Assembly (NCBI GenBank): GCA_031265495.1
Contig: JAISCP010000099.1
Coordinates: 1 to 50,145, forward strand
Reading direction: 5' to 3'
From: Heliobacteriaceae bacterium
GTDB lineage: Bacteria > Cyanobacteriota > Vampirovibrionia > Gastranaerophilales > Gastranaerophilaceae
Length of the DNA stretch: 50,145 nt
The position numbers were made by a program, and so were the translations under genes. Below are positions 1 through 7,576 of the stretch, one piece after another (position 1 is the stretch's first letter; each line of letters begins with the position of its first letter). The notes beneath the pieces were generated by a model, which worked only from the letters and a program-made list of their open reading frames with translations, was not told the origin of the DNA and did not search any database.

Positions 1-11
1 AATTCAATAAA

Positions 12-54
12 ACCCTCACCCGCCCTCCGGGCACCCTCTCCCAAAGGGAGAGGG
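12..54. repeat. dispersed palindromic repeat fragment
   Basis: This short stretch has CCCTCACCCGCCCTCCGGGC followed by CCCTCTCCCAAAGGGAGAGGG, a small perfect-stem palindrome. Related text occurs at about 22805-22865 (ccctcatccggagcaccttctcccagagggagaagg) and in the 2045-2240 and 17822-18020 elements. It is intergenic and is one member of the repeat families that fill gaps throughout this window. Confidence 0.7.
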
Positions 55-84
55 AAAAGCAAAGAGGTACAAAACAAGTCCGGC

Positions 85-477
85 ATGACAGAGAGGATTC
101 AAGGGACAGCGTGGCAATCTAAAAACAAAAAGTTAAAATCAAAAGAATTTTATTTGAAACAACCGTGGGTGTTTGAATTTGAATATATCCCCGAAGACAA
201 TGCCTATACTGCGGAAGTTAAAGGCCTTAGCTGTTATTCAAACGGCAAAACAATGGATGAGGCTACAAAAAATATATGGGCAGCCCTTGAATTTCACATT
301 GAGGGAATGCTTGAGTGCGGCAAAGAGCCGATACCTATTGACGAAGACAAAGCTACCGGACGCCTTAACATCAGAACATCAAAATCAATTCATTTGAAAT
401 TGATTAAAAAATCAATGGATGAGGATGTTTCCGTTTCCCACCTGATTAACGATGCAATTGTGCGCGTCTACGGCTAG
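85..477 (+). CDS. HicB-like antitoxin (orphan in this window)
   Basis: The 130-residue product resembles HicB antitoxins of type II toxin-antitoxin systems. Residues ~23-80 look like the HicB partial RNase-H-like fold (a YTAEVKGL..YSNGKT core followed by an amphipathic helix). Residues ~90-130 (GRLNIRTSKSIHLKL...VSVSHLINDAIVRVYG) look like a ribbon-helix-helix DNA-binding tail. No HicA toxin follows; one could lie upstream of the window edge. The first ~10 codons derive from the end of a dispersed repeat (cggcatgacag occurs elsewhere), so the true N-terminus is unclear and the natural 5' end may have been replaced. No strong ribosome-binding site is seen at this ATG; TTG at 154 is an alternative start. 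Confidence 0.7.
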   Translation: MTERIQGTAWQSKNKKLKSKEFYLKQPWVFEFEYIPEDNAYTAEVKGLSCYSNGKTMDEATKNIWAALEFHIEGMLECGKEPIPIDEDKATGRLNIRTSKSIHLKLIKKSMDEDVSVSHLINDAIVRVYG

Positions 478-630
478 GTGGTACGGATGTGAGTTCGCCG
501 ACGGCAAGGCGGCAAGAACGACACCGTAGACATTCAACTTGCTAAATGTCCACAGAACCGGGCTGAAGTTCGAATTTTGCCGTCCTGTGAATTCTAAACA
601 CCCAACCGGCCGAAGCCCTTTAAAATCAAA

Positions 631-704
631 TACGCCTGAAGGGATTTGAACCCCCGACCTCACGGTTCGTAGCCGTACGCTCTATCCAGCTGAGCTACAG
701 GCGC
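631..704 (-). tRNA. tRNA-Arg (anticodon ACG)
   Basis: On the minus strand the sequence folds as a complete cloverleaf: acceptor GCGCCTG/CAGGCGT, D-arm GCTC..GAGC, anticodon stem TACGG/CCGTG around loop CTACGAA, and T-arm GGGGGTTCAAATCCCTT. The discriminator base is A and the 3' CCA is not encoded. The anticodon reads ACG, normally converted to ICG by TadA to decode CGU, CGC and CGA. Confidence 0.95.
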
Positions 705-789
705 ATATTCAATTTTACCAACTTCGCGCCCCCGAAACAAGTTCAGGACTCCGCAACTCAATTCTATCAAAAAAAGATTTATTTTCAAC

Positions 790-1095
790 TTATTTTTGTA
801 ATATTAAATTGTCATTCTTATTATAGACCCGCAGCGTAACCAAATTGTTGTTTTCTGTCTTTTTATACCCCCATTTGCCGTCAGTGTACTCTATGACAGT
901 CTCTTTAACGCCGTAACTGCAAATCTTATTCGTTATAATTTTCCCGCCGGACCAACAGTCCTGGCTGTATTTCACTAAATAATCCTCCGTAAAGGTTGTT
1001 CGGACTACTTTTTTATTATTTAAAATAATATTTGTTATTTTTATATTTGAAATATCCTCAGGGCTGAAAACCCGCCCTGCTTTTCCTTGCAACAT
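790..1095 (-). CDS. hypothetical protein
   Basis: A 101-residue protein that I do not recognise. It is preceded by a strong Shine-Dalgarno (GAAAGGAGC, 6-7 nt before the ATG), so it is likely real. The product is rich in beta-prone stretches (TVIEYTDGKWGYKKTENNN), has two cysteines and shows no signal peptide or membrane segment. It lies 164 bp downstream of the response regulator on the same strand, so it may be cotranscribed or have its own promoter. No function is proposed. Confidence 0.65.
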   Translation of the reverse strand: MLQGKAGRVFSPEDISNIKITNIILNNKKVVRTTFTEDYLVKYSQDCWSGGKIITNKICSYGVKETVIEYTDGKWGYKKTENNNLVTLRVYNKNDNLILQK

Positions 1096-1259
1096 AACTT
1101 GCTCCTTTCATGCAAAAAAATTATATATCTAACAAAATCCCGGATTCAAAAATTTTTGAATCTAGCCTCTAAATCGAAAATAATTTGTTAAATAAGTTTG
1201 CATGAATTCCCTTTTTCTTACTATCTTTGTAACATGAAAAATTTTCTTTGTCAAGAGTC

Positions 1260-1922
1260 TTAAACTAATCCCTCTTTAAGCGCTTTAACCGCTGCCTGAG
1301 TCCGGTCGTCGACAACAAGTTTCTGGATTATATTACATACGTGGGCTTTCGCGGTGTGTTCGGAAATCGTCAATTCCTGCGCAATATCATTATTTGATTT
1401 ACCGTCGACTACCAGTTTAAGAACCTCATATTCACGCTGGGTTAAATTGGCATGCTGTTCCTTAAACATTGCTCTTGACATTTGGCGCGGCGGAATTACC
1501 CCGCAGTTTTTATCCCTTAATATAGGTACAACCTGCGGGTCAAGCCACATTGCACCGTCTTTCACCGTCCTGATAACCATTTTAAGAATTTCAGTGTTAA
1601 TATCTTTCATGGCATAAGCGTGTGCGCCCGCATGAAGCGCGTCAAGTACATCCTGCTCGCTGATGTGGGAGGTAAGTATTATAATCTTTGCCTGGCTGTC
1701 TATTTCCATAATTTTCCCGGCTGCTTCTATGCCTGAAATATCCGGCAGTCCGATGTCCATAAGCACAACATCGGGACGCATTTGGCGGAACTTCTCTATT
1801 GCTTCTTTACCGCAGGCAGCTTCAGCATAAACCTCCAGTTCGCTCTGGTCTTCAAACAGAGATTTCAAACCCACGCGCATTAATTTTTGGTCTTCTATAA
1901 GTAATATTTTTATTTTTGTCAT
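1260..1922 (-). CDS. NarL/FixJ-family response regulator
   Basis: A 220-residue two-domain transcriptional regulator. The receiver domain (residues ~4-125) has the acidic pair E10/D11, phospho-acceptor D56 in VVLMDIGLPD, the Thr of IIILTSH and the Lys of AMKDI. The C-terminal LuxR-type helix-turn-helix (~158-216) has LTQREYEVLKLVVDGKSN followed by TISEHTAKAHVCNI. Length and order match the NarL/FixJ family, which binds DNA as dimers after phosphorylation by a sensor kinase. No histidine kinase gene is in the window, so this is an orphan here. The gene reads away from nadB. A near-palindrome around TTAACCGGTTAA lies ~40 bp upstream of its start and could be an operator, possibly autoregulatory. 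Confidence 0.93.
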   Translation of the reverse strand: MTKIKILLIEDQKLMRVGLKSLFEDQSELEVYAEAACGKEAIEKFRQMRPDVVLMDIGLPDISGIEAAGKIMEIDSQAKIIILTSHISEQDVLDALHAGAHAYAMKDINTEILKMVIRTVKDGAMWLDPQVVPILRDKNCGVIPPRQMSRAMFKEQHANLTQREYEVLKLVVDGKSNNDIAQELTISEHTAKAHVCNIIQKLVVDDRTQAAVKALKEGLV

Positions 1923-1958
1923 AGTCCATTTATAAAATATTTTTTCCGGCTTTTTAAT

Positions 1959-1977
1959 CCCTTTAACCGGTTAAGGG
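1959..1977. promoter_or_regulatory. palindromic candidate operator upstream of the response regulator
   Basis: The sequence contains the perfect 12-bp palindrome TTAACCGGTTAA (1963-1974), extended with one mismatch to a CC..GG pair on each side. It lies 40-55 bp upstream of the response-regulator ATG. A half-like motif GCCGGTTA recurs at ~2012. A symmetric site here fits a dimeric regulator, but no binding partner is shown. Confidence 0.35.
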
Positions 1978-2044
1978 AAAGTCAATATTTTTTTGTTTTT
2001 AATTTTAAAGCCGGTTAGAAAATTTGTTATATGACATCGAAAAT

Positions 2045-2240
2045 TCCTCTCCATACGGGAGAGGAAGAATTTCTTAATGAACACGCAGTGTGAATTTAGA
2101 AATTCAGGTGAGGGGACGCAAAACAGAATAAATTTTGGGCAGAGCATGTGTTATGGGTGCAGCCTGCCCCCTCACTCCAAACACTAAGCTCAACCTGCGG
2201 TTTTGCTAAGTGTTTGTACTCTCTCCCGCAGGGAGAGAGT
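2045..2240. repeat. ~200-bp MITE-like dispersed element, copy 1
   Basis: The stretch begins cctctccatacgggagagg and ends ctctcccgcagggagag, short hairpins at both ends, with an internal inverted aattcaggtgagggg/ccccctcac pair. A nearly identical copy occupies 17822-18020, and a partial, rearranged copy lies at ~16160-16262. It contains no ORF and fills the gap between the response regulator and nadB. A further partial end (cctcccgcagggagagg) lies directly before nadB at 2276-2293. Confidence 0.8.
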
Positions 2241-2339
2241 AAGCAGGGTAAGAAATCAATAGTATGTTAACACTGCCTCCCGCAGGGAGAGGAAATGTTA
2301 CCGTTGAAAAGCCAAAATGTTTGGTTTAGAATAAAAGAA

Positions 2340-3968
2340 ATGAAGTATTCTAATTATTCAGCGGTAATAATAGGCAGCGGTATAGCAGGGCTTTATGCAG
2401 CGCTAAAAATCCGGCAGCAGGTAAATCTGCCGGACGGTTTGCTCTTAATCACCAAATCAAAACTGGGTGAAAGCAATTCGCGGTATGCGCAAGGCGGTAT
2501 GGTCGGAGTTATGAAGGAAAACCATGCAGATTCCACGCAGGCGCACATTTCGGATACGATTAAAGCGGGCGCGGGTTTAAGCGAGTTCAATACCGTAAAA
2601 TTTGTTTCCGAAAAATCCGACATGGTGATTAGAGACTTGCTGGAATTCGGCGTTGAATTTGATAAAGATGAAAACGGCGAATTCATGTACACACTTGAGG
2701 CGGCGCACAGCGTCAACCGTGTTCTTCATTCGGGCGGAGACGCCACCGGAAGGATGATTGAGCGAGCTTTATGCGAAAAAGTAAAAGAAAATCCGGACAT
2801 AGATGTTTACGAAAAGACTATGGCTGTTGAACTGCTGGTTAATTCCGAATGCAGAGGCGTTATTGTGTTCAACGAAATTACACAGGAATACGAGGTTATT
2901 TATTCATCATGCGTAATCCTTGCCACAGGAGGAGCGGGACAGCTTTACAGATACACAACAAACCCCGCCGGAGCGTCTTCGGACGGAATTGCGCTGGCTT
3001 ATAAGGCAGGGGCGGTGTTGCAGGATATGGAATTTATTCAGTTTCACCCAACGGCGCTTGCAATTGATACGGAAGAACATCTGTTTTTAATAAGCGAAGC
3101 GCTCAGAGGCGAAGGCGCCAAACTTGTCGATAGTGACGGGCGGGAATTTATGTATAAATATCATGAATTAAAAGAGCTTGCTCCGCGTGATGTAGTAACC
3201 CGTGCAAATTTCAACGAGATGATTGACAAGAGTAATGTTTACCTGAATGCAACCTGCATTGACAGCGGGAAACTGGCAAAACGTTTCCCGAATATTTCCC
3301 GGAAATGCCTGGAATACGGCATAGACATTTCAAAAGATTTTATTCCGGTAACGCCTGCCGCACACTACTTTATGGGCGGGGTTAAGACAAACCTTAACGG
3401 TGAAACTTCCGTAAAAAGACTGTTTGCAATCGGCGAAACTGCGTCTACGGGCTTGCATGGAGGAAACAGGCTTGCCAGCAACTCTCTGCTGGAGTGTGCA
3501 GTGTGCGCTTACGCCATAGCAAAACACCTGAAATCACAGGAGTTAAAAAGTCCAAAGCAAATAGACAAAAAAATTAAAGCCCATATTGATGAATATTCTG
3601 ACGAAGCAGTATTCCTTGAGGAAATTGATATTGAAATTCCGCGTAAAGAATTACGGAACATTATGTGGGAATACGCGGGAATTCTGCGCAGCGAAAAATC
3701 TCTGGTAAAAGCGGCGCAGGAGCTGGAAAAACTAAGATGTAATTTCCCGCGCGGCAGCAAATGCCTTAATATTGAAGAATATGAATTACGGCACATGATT
3801 TGCACGTCAGGTTTAATTATTAACGCCGCGCTTGCCCGTAAAGAATCACGCGGAGCGCACTTCCGGTCGGATTACCCGCAGACAAACGAGGAATGTATCC
3901 ACAGTATTGCCTGCTCGGGTGAAAACATTGAACTTCCGGCTTCAAAGGAGGAAATTTTTGTTAAATAA
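2340..3968 (+). CDS. nadB: L-aspartate oxidase (NadB)
   Basis: FAD-dependent L-aspartate oxidase, the first enzyme of bacterial de novo NAD synthesis, making iminoaspartate for NadA. Sequence support: the Rossmann motif VIIGSGIAGLYAA at the N-terminus, SRYAQGG, the FAD/succinate-oxidase-like block HSVNRVLHSGGDATGR, FIQFHPTAL, EALRGEGA, APRDVVTRA, TPAAHYFMGGV and GLHGGNRLASNSLLECAV. These are the expected order for NadB, with the C-terminal helical domain present. The track start at 2295 gives 15 extra residues read from a dispersed repeat whose ggagagg mimics a Shine-Dalgarno; I prefer the ATG at 2340, which puts the FAD motif at residue ~12 as in relatives. It overlaps nadC. No nadA gene is in the window. 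Confidence 0.95.
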   Translation: MKYSNYSAVIIGSGIAGLYAALKIRQQVNLPDGLLLITKSKLGESNSRYAQGGMVGVMKENHADSTQAHISDTIKAGAGLSEFNTVKFVSEKSDMVIRDLLEFGVEFDKDENGEFMYTLEAAHSVNRVLHSGGDATGRMIERALCEKVKENPDIDVYEKTMAVELLVNSECRGVIVFNEITQEYEVIYSSCVILATGGAGQLYRYTTNPAGASSDGIALAYKAGAVLQDMEFIQFHPTALAIDTEEHLFLISEALRGEGAKLVDSDGREFMYKYHELKELAPRDVVTRANFNEMIDKSNVYLNATCIDSGKLAKRFPNISRKCLEYGIDISKDFIPVTPAAHYFMGGVKTNLNGETSVKRLFAIGETASTGLHGGNRLASNSLLECAVCAYAIAKHLKSQELKSPKQIDKKIKAHIDEYSDEAVFLEEIDIEIPRKELRNIMWEYAGILRSEKSLVKAAQELEKLRCNFPRGSKCLNIEEYELRHMICTSGLIINAALARKESRGAHFRSDYPQTNEECIHSIACSGENIELPASKEEIFVK

Positions 3969-4788
3969 ATTTTACATGGAAGAACATGTTAAGGCCGCAT
4001 TAACAGAAGATATTGGATTTGAAGACATTACAACGGAAAATCTTGCCGCAGACGGTGATTTGCTGAGCGCAAGCCTTAACACGCGCAGTGACGGCATACT
4101 CTGCGGAAGCGAAGTGTTTAAAACAGTTTTTAAAATGCTCTCCAATGATGTAAAAATTGTCTTTTATTTTAAAGACGGAGATGAAATTAAAAAAGGGGAT
4201 AAAATTGCCGATATTTCCGGTCCGGCAAAACATATTCTTACCGGAGAAAGAACTGCGCTGAATTATATACAGCGCATGAGCGGGATTGCAGCTGAAACCA
4301 AAAAATACCGGGACGCAGCGGCGCCGTATCCCGTAAAAATCGTTGACACAAGAAAAACAACCCCAAATTTTCGGGCTTTTGAAAAATATGCAGTCAAAAC
4401 AGGCGGCGGCTCGCTTCACAGATTTAACCTTTCGGATTGCGCCATGATAAAGGACAATCACATTAAATTAGCAGGTTCTGTTACGGCGGCGGTTAACAAA
4501 TTACGCCCGGCAATTTCGCATGTGCATAAAATTGAAGTTGAATGCGATACGTTAGAACAGGTTAAAGAGGCGCTGGAATGCAAAGCTGATATAATTATGC
4601 TTGACAATATGAGCTTAGCCCGAATGAAGCAGGCATGCGAACTGATAAACCATGCCGCAATAGTTGAAGCAAGCGGGAATGTCCGTTTGGAAACAGTTCG
4701 CGCAATTGCCGCATGCGGCGTAGACATAATTTCTTCCGGCGCGATAATTGCGCAAGCGCCGACATTAGATTTAGCGCTTGACATATAA
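3958..4788 (+). CDS. nadC: nicotinate-nucleotide pyrophosphorylase (carboxylating), quinolinate phosphoribosyltransferase
   Basis: Converts quinolinate and PRPP to nicotinate mononucleotide, releasing CO2 and PPi. Motifs of the family are present in order: ERTALNYIQRMSGIA, IVDTRKTTPNFR, EKYAVKTGGGSLHRFNLSD, IKDNHI, VEVECDT-like IEVECDTLEQ, IMLDNMS, and the C-terminal VEASGNV...IISSGAI. The start is TTG at 3958: an excellent AAAGGAGG lies 6 nt upstream inside the end of nadB, giving a 276-residue product of normal size. The track's ATG at 3832 would add an unrelated tail overlapping nadB, and the next ATG is 3976. The 11-nt overlap with nadB implies translational coupling. Confidence 0.95.
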   Translation: MLNKFYMEEHVKAALTEDIGFEDITTENLAADGDLLSASLNTRSDGILCGSEVFKTVFKMLSNDVKIVFYFKDGDEIKKGDKIADISGPAKHILTGERTALNYIQRMSGIAAETKKYRDAAAPYPVKIVDTRKTTPNFRAFEKYAVKTGGGSLHRFNLSDCAMIKDNHIKLAGSVTAAVNKLRPAISHVHKIEVECDTLEQVKEALECKADIIMLDNMSLARMKQACELINHAAIVEASGNVRLETVRAIAACGVDIISSGAIIAQAPTLDLALDI

Positions 4789-4791
4789 TTC

Positions 4792-4820
4792 TTGACAACA
4801 GTCTATGTACACCGTACCAT
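4792..4820 (+). promoter_or_regulatory. sigma70-type promoter of tRNA-Cys
   Basis: TTGACA (4792-4797), a 17-bp spacer, then TACCAT (4815-4820). The expected start site falls about 5 bp before the tRNA. An inverted repeat GTCTATG/CATAGAC (4801-4807 and 4818-4824) overlaps the spacer and -10 and could serve as an operator or be coincidental. Confidence 0.7.
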
Positions 4821-4831
4821 AGACATTATAC

Positions 4832-4902
4832 GGCGGCATGGCCAAGCGGTAAGGCAGGAGCCTGCAAAGCTCTTACCCCCGGTTCGAATCCGGGTGCCGC
4901 CT
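4832..4902 (+). tRNA. tRNA-Cys (anticodon GCA)
   Basis: A 71-nt cloverleaf: acceptor GGCGGCA/TGCCGCC, short D-arm GGCC..GGC, anticodon loop CTGCAAA with anticodon GCA, and T-arm CCCGGTTCGAATCCGGG. The discriminator is T, usual for tRNA-Cys. CCA is not encoded. Confidence 0.96.
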
Positions 4903-4945
4903 TTTAAATACTTTAAAATAAAAAGGTACTTATATACTTAACTAG

Positions 4946-5046
4946 CCATGTCACCCTGAACTTGATTCAGGGTCTATCAGTTTAATTGGAATTGATAGAT
5001 TCCGGGTCAAGCCCGGAATGACAGCAAATTTTATATCGACTAGTTA
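4946..5046. repeat. dispersed palindromic repeat pair
   Basis: Two short palindromes sit in tandem: caccctgaacttgattcagggt and attccgggtcaagcccggaatgacag. They match the family seen at 7510-7540, 16105-16131, 27319-27343 and 49952-49976. Copies flanked by actagc/gactag at each end suggest an insertion unit. No ORF is present. Confidence 0.6.
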
Positions 5047-5072
5047 TGTATATAGTTCCCAATAAAAAATAC

Positions 5073-5101
5073 TTGCATTTATTTAAAAATTGTGTTATAA
5101 T
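5073..5101 (+). promoter_or_regulatory. promoter of the zinc-ribbon gene / rimM / trmD operon
   Basis: TTGCAT (5073-5078), 17-bp spacer, TATAAT (5096-5101): near-consensus sigma70. The transcript would start at about 5108, giving an ~88-nt leader that contains a possible 17-codon ORF (ATG 5129, MFLLMRRNFNPKLFLSN) ending at the ribosome-binding site of the next gene. Confidence 0.75.
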
Positions 5102-5195
5102 TCTTTTATAGAGTTTTTATTTTTTAATAATGTTTTTGTTAATGAGGAGAAATTTTAACCCGAAGTTATTTTTATCTAATTAAGAGGCTATTAAT

Positions 5196-6335
5196 ATGTA
5201 TGTAAACAAGTGTATCAAATGCGGTCGCGAATTTGAAACGAAAAACCCCAAAAGAGTTATCTGTCCTGATTGTCTGTATTCCGATAAAGAAATAGCGGAT
5301 ATTCCAAAAGCGCCCAGCGAGGATGAACCGCCTCGTTATTACAGCGCCGGCGGCGGAGAGGAAACGCGTTCTTATAACCGCGGTAACAGCGGCGGCTACC
5401 GCCAAAATCAGGGCGGCCAAAATCAAGGCGGGTATAACCAGGGCGGATACAACCGGCCTAACAACCAAAACAACTACAATCGCGGTAACAACGGCGGCGG
5501 CTACCGCCAAAATCAGGGCGGCGGGTATAATCAAGGCAGCCGGCCTAACAACCAAGGTGGCTACAATCAGGGCGGGTATAACCGGCCTAACAGCCAAGGC
5601 GGCTACAATCAGGGTAACAGCGGCGGCTACCGCCAAAATCAAGGCGGCGGATATAACCAAGGCGGGCAAGGCGGATATAACCGCGACAATAACAGCGGCT
5701 ACAACCGCAGCGGCGGAAATTACCGCCCCAACAACAGACCGCAAGGCAGATTTCAAAACAACCGCCGACCGATGAATAAAAACAATGCGCACAGACAATT
5801 ACTGGTTAGCAGAGAACAGCTTGAACAAATTGAATTGCTTTATAAATTAATGCTTCCGCTGCCTAACCCGGACGCGCACGAAGTAATCGGCGCAAAAATT
5901 GAACTGGAGCCAAGAAAAGTATTTTTCGGCATTAACCTTGTACGCCAAAAAATGATGCTGCCGAAATTGCCGTTCCCTAAGCGTAAACTGGCAATTTCAT
6001 CAGACCAGATGTTTGCAATAAAAAATCTTTATGAACCGCTGCTTCCACTGCCTCCGATTGGCTGTCATAAAATTATTGCGTCACAGTTGAAAATGGACGA
6101 ATGGCGCGTTCACGTAGGTATCGGATTAATCCGCTCCCAAATGGGCCTGCAGCGCTGGAATCAGGAAAGAGACGACCTTCCGCCTGAATATAAAATTAGA
6201 AAACAGGATGAAAAAACGGAAAAAACGGAAAAACCTAAAAAAACAACTAAAAAAGTAAAAGAAAAAAAGACTGAAGAGCTTGCCGAAGACAAACCGGAAA
6301 AACCTAAACGCGGGCGGAAAAAAGTTGAAAAATAA
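5196..6335 (+). CDS. zinc-ribbon protein with Gly/Asn/Gln/Tyr-rich low-complexity region and duplicated C-terminal domain
   Basis: A 379-residue protein of a family I cannot name. Residues 6-26 carry CIKC...CPDC, a two-knuckle zinc ribbon. Residues ~45-195 are a low-complexity tract of repeated GGYNQGGY/GGYRQNQ units, prion-like in composition. Residues ~203-260 and ~263-320 are two copies of one domain: both have LYK/LYE..LPLP...HxxI...L......V..GI.LIR..M.L, which reads like a helix-turn-helix. The tail (~330-379) is Lys/Glu/Pro rich and basic (KPKRGRKKVEK). The gene overlaps rimM by 11 nt and shares its promoter, so a role in RNA or ribosome metabolism is inferred from context. The Shine-Dalgarno is AAGAGG. 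Confidence 0.85.
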   Translation: MYVNKCIKCGREFETKNPKRVICPDCLYSDKEIADIPKAPSEDEPPRYYSAGGGEETRSYNRGNSGGYRQNQGGQNQGGYNQGGYNRPNNQNNYNRGNNGGGYRQNQGGGYNQGSRPNNQGGYNQGGYNRPNSQGGYNQGNSGGYRQNQGGGYNQGGQGGYNRDNNSGYNRSGGNYRPNNRPQGRFQNNRRPMNKNNAHRQLLVSREQLEQIELLYKLMLPLPNPDAHEVIGAKIELEPRKVFFGINLVRQKMMLPKLPFPKRKLAISSDQMFAIKNLYEPLLPLPPIGCHKIIASQLKMDEWRVHVGIGLIRSQMGLQRWNQERDDLPPEYKIRKQDEKTEKTEKPKKTTKKVKEKKTEELAEDKPEKPKRGRKKVEK

Positions 6336-6828
6336 TATTGAATTTGTTTCGGTCGGTAAAATCCTCAATTTTCACGGAATACGCGGAGAAGCAAAAGTAG
6401 GGTTTTCCGATAAAGATTTTCTGCCTGAGAAAGTTTATGCCGGAGACGAACACGAGCTGCTGGAAATTACGCAAATTCGTTTAAATAAAAAGTTTGCAAT
6501 TGTAAAGTTCAAAGGTATAAATTCTATTGATGAACTTCTGCCTTATAAAGGCATGTTGATTTTTGCCGAAAAGCAATCCGTACAAGAAATGCTTCAGGAG
6601 GATGAGTTTCTGATTGGCGACCTTACCGGTCTGCAGGTTACGGATGAAGACGGCGCCGCGCTGGGCTTTGTAAGCGGAGTTTCCAATAACGGGGCGGTTG
6701 ATTTGCTTTCCGTCAAAACAAAATCGGGAAAGATTTCCCTCGTTCCTTTTGTAAAAGCAATTGTAACAGACGTAAGTCTTAAAGATAAAAGAGTTACAAT
6801 CAATAAAATTGAAGGGCTTATTGAATAA
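6325..6828 (+). CDS. rimM: ribosome maturation factor RimM
   Basis: RimM assists maturation of the 30S head and binds S19. The N-terminal barrel motif VSVGKILNFHGIRGEAKV is clear, and the C-terminal PRC-barrel part (LIGDLTGLQVTDEDGAALGFVSGV...IVTDV) follows. The ORF-track start at 6280 adds 15 residues out of phase with the neighbouring coding end; the TTG at 6325 starts two codons before NNIEFVSVGKI and gives 167 residues, the usual size. It overlaps the end of the upstream gene by 11 nt and abuts trmD directly, the classical rimM-trmD pairing, here without rpsP or rplS. Confidence 0.93.
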   Translation: MKNNIEFVSVGKILNFHGIRGEAKVGFSDKDFLPEKVYAGDEHELLEITQIRLNKKFAIVKFKGINSIDELLPYKGMLIFAEKQSVQEMLQEDEFLIGDLTGLQVTDEDGAALGFVSGVSNNGAVDLLSVKTKSGKISLVPFVKAIVTDVSLKDKRVTINKIEGLIE

Positions 6829-7497
6829 ATGCAATTTGACATTGTTACACTATTTCCTGAAATGATTGAGTCTTACTGTTCGTTCAGTATTTTGAAGCGT
6901 GCGGTTGAAGCGGGCGTAATTAGCGTCAATACGGTTAACCCCAGAGATTTTTCGCTTGATAAACACAAAAAAGTTGATGATACTCCTTACGGCGGCGGAG
7001 CAGGCATGGTCTTAATGCCGCAGCCTTATGTTGACGCGTACGAAAGTCTTGCGGATGCGCCTAATTCGCTTACGGTAATGCTTTCCCCGCAGGGACAGCC
7101 GCTGAATGAAGATATTATCCGTAAATTAGCCGGATTTGACCGTATTATAATGCTTTGCGGACATTATGAAGGGTTTGACGAAAGAATACGCACTATTATA
7201 AAACCGTATGAAATTTCACTCGGAGACTTTGTTCTGACAGGCGGAGAACTTCCCGCACTGTGCGTCATGGACGCTGTAAGCCGTAAAATAGAAGGTACTT
7301 TAGGCAAAATAGAATCTGCGCATGAAGACAGCTTTTCAAACGGACTTCTTGAATACCCGCATTACACAAAGCCGCGAGAATACAGAGGGTTAAGCGTTCC
7401 TGAGGCGCTGCTGAACGGAAACCACAGGGAAACAGAAGAATATCGCCGCACTGAAAGCCTCAAGCGCACAAAAGCAAGACGTCCAGATTTGCTTTAA
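6829..7497 (+). CDS. trmD: tRNA (guanine-N1)-methyltransferase TrmD
   Basis: Methylates G37 of tRNAs reading CNN codons, preventing frameshifts. The SPOUT-fold trefoil-knot motifs are visible: MQFDIVTLFPEM at the N-terminus, DDTPYGGGAGMV, MLSPQGQPL, IMLCGHYEGFDERI and SLGDFVLTGGELPA. At 222 residues it is close to the usual 230-250. It starts immediately after the rimM stop codon and is followed by a terminator hairpin. Confidence 0.96.
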   Translation: MQFDIVTLFPEMIESYCSFSILKRAVEAGVISVNTVNPRDFSLDKHKKVDDTPYGGGAGMVLMPQPYVDAYESLADAPNSLTVMLSPQGQPLNEDIIRKLAGFDRIIMLCGHYEGFDERIRTIIKPYEISLGDFVLTGGELPALCVMDAVSRKIEGTLGKIESAHEDSFSNGLLEYPHYTKPREYRGLSVPEALLNGNHRETEEYRRTESLKRTKARRPDLL

Positions 7498-7550
7498 CGC
7501 AATTTTACATCATGCCGGACTTGGTTCAGGATCTGACCTAAGCCATATTA

Positions 7551-7576
7551 AAAAAGGTTGAAAAATCAACCTTTTA
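7551..7576. terminator. bidirectional intrinsic terminator after trmD
   Basis: AAAAGGTTGA, loop AAAA, TCAACCTTTT: a 10-bp perfect stem with A-tract and T-tract on opposite sides, so it can work for trmD and for the convergent gene at 7574-7939, whose stop codon lies within it. Confidence 0.8.

Noticed and set aside
412-663. 83-aa minus-strand ORF
   Set aside because: It overlaps tRNA-Arg and the 3' end of the HicB-like gene and has no ribosome-binding site; a shadow.
5172-5798. 208-aa minus-strand Val/Ala-rich ORF and the +2-frame 150-aa Thr/Ala ORF (5323-5775)
   Set aside because: Both are frame shadows of the Gly/Asn/Gln repeat tract, whose codon periodicity keeps all frames open.
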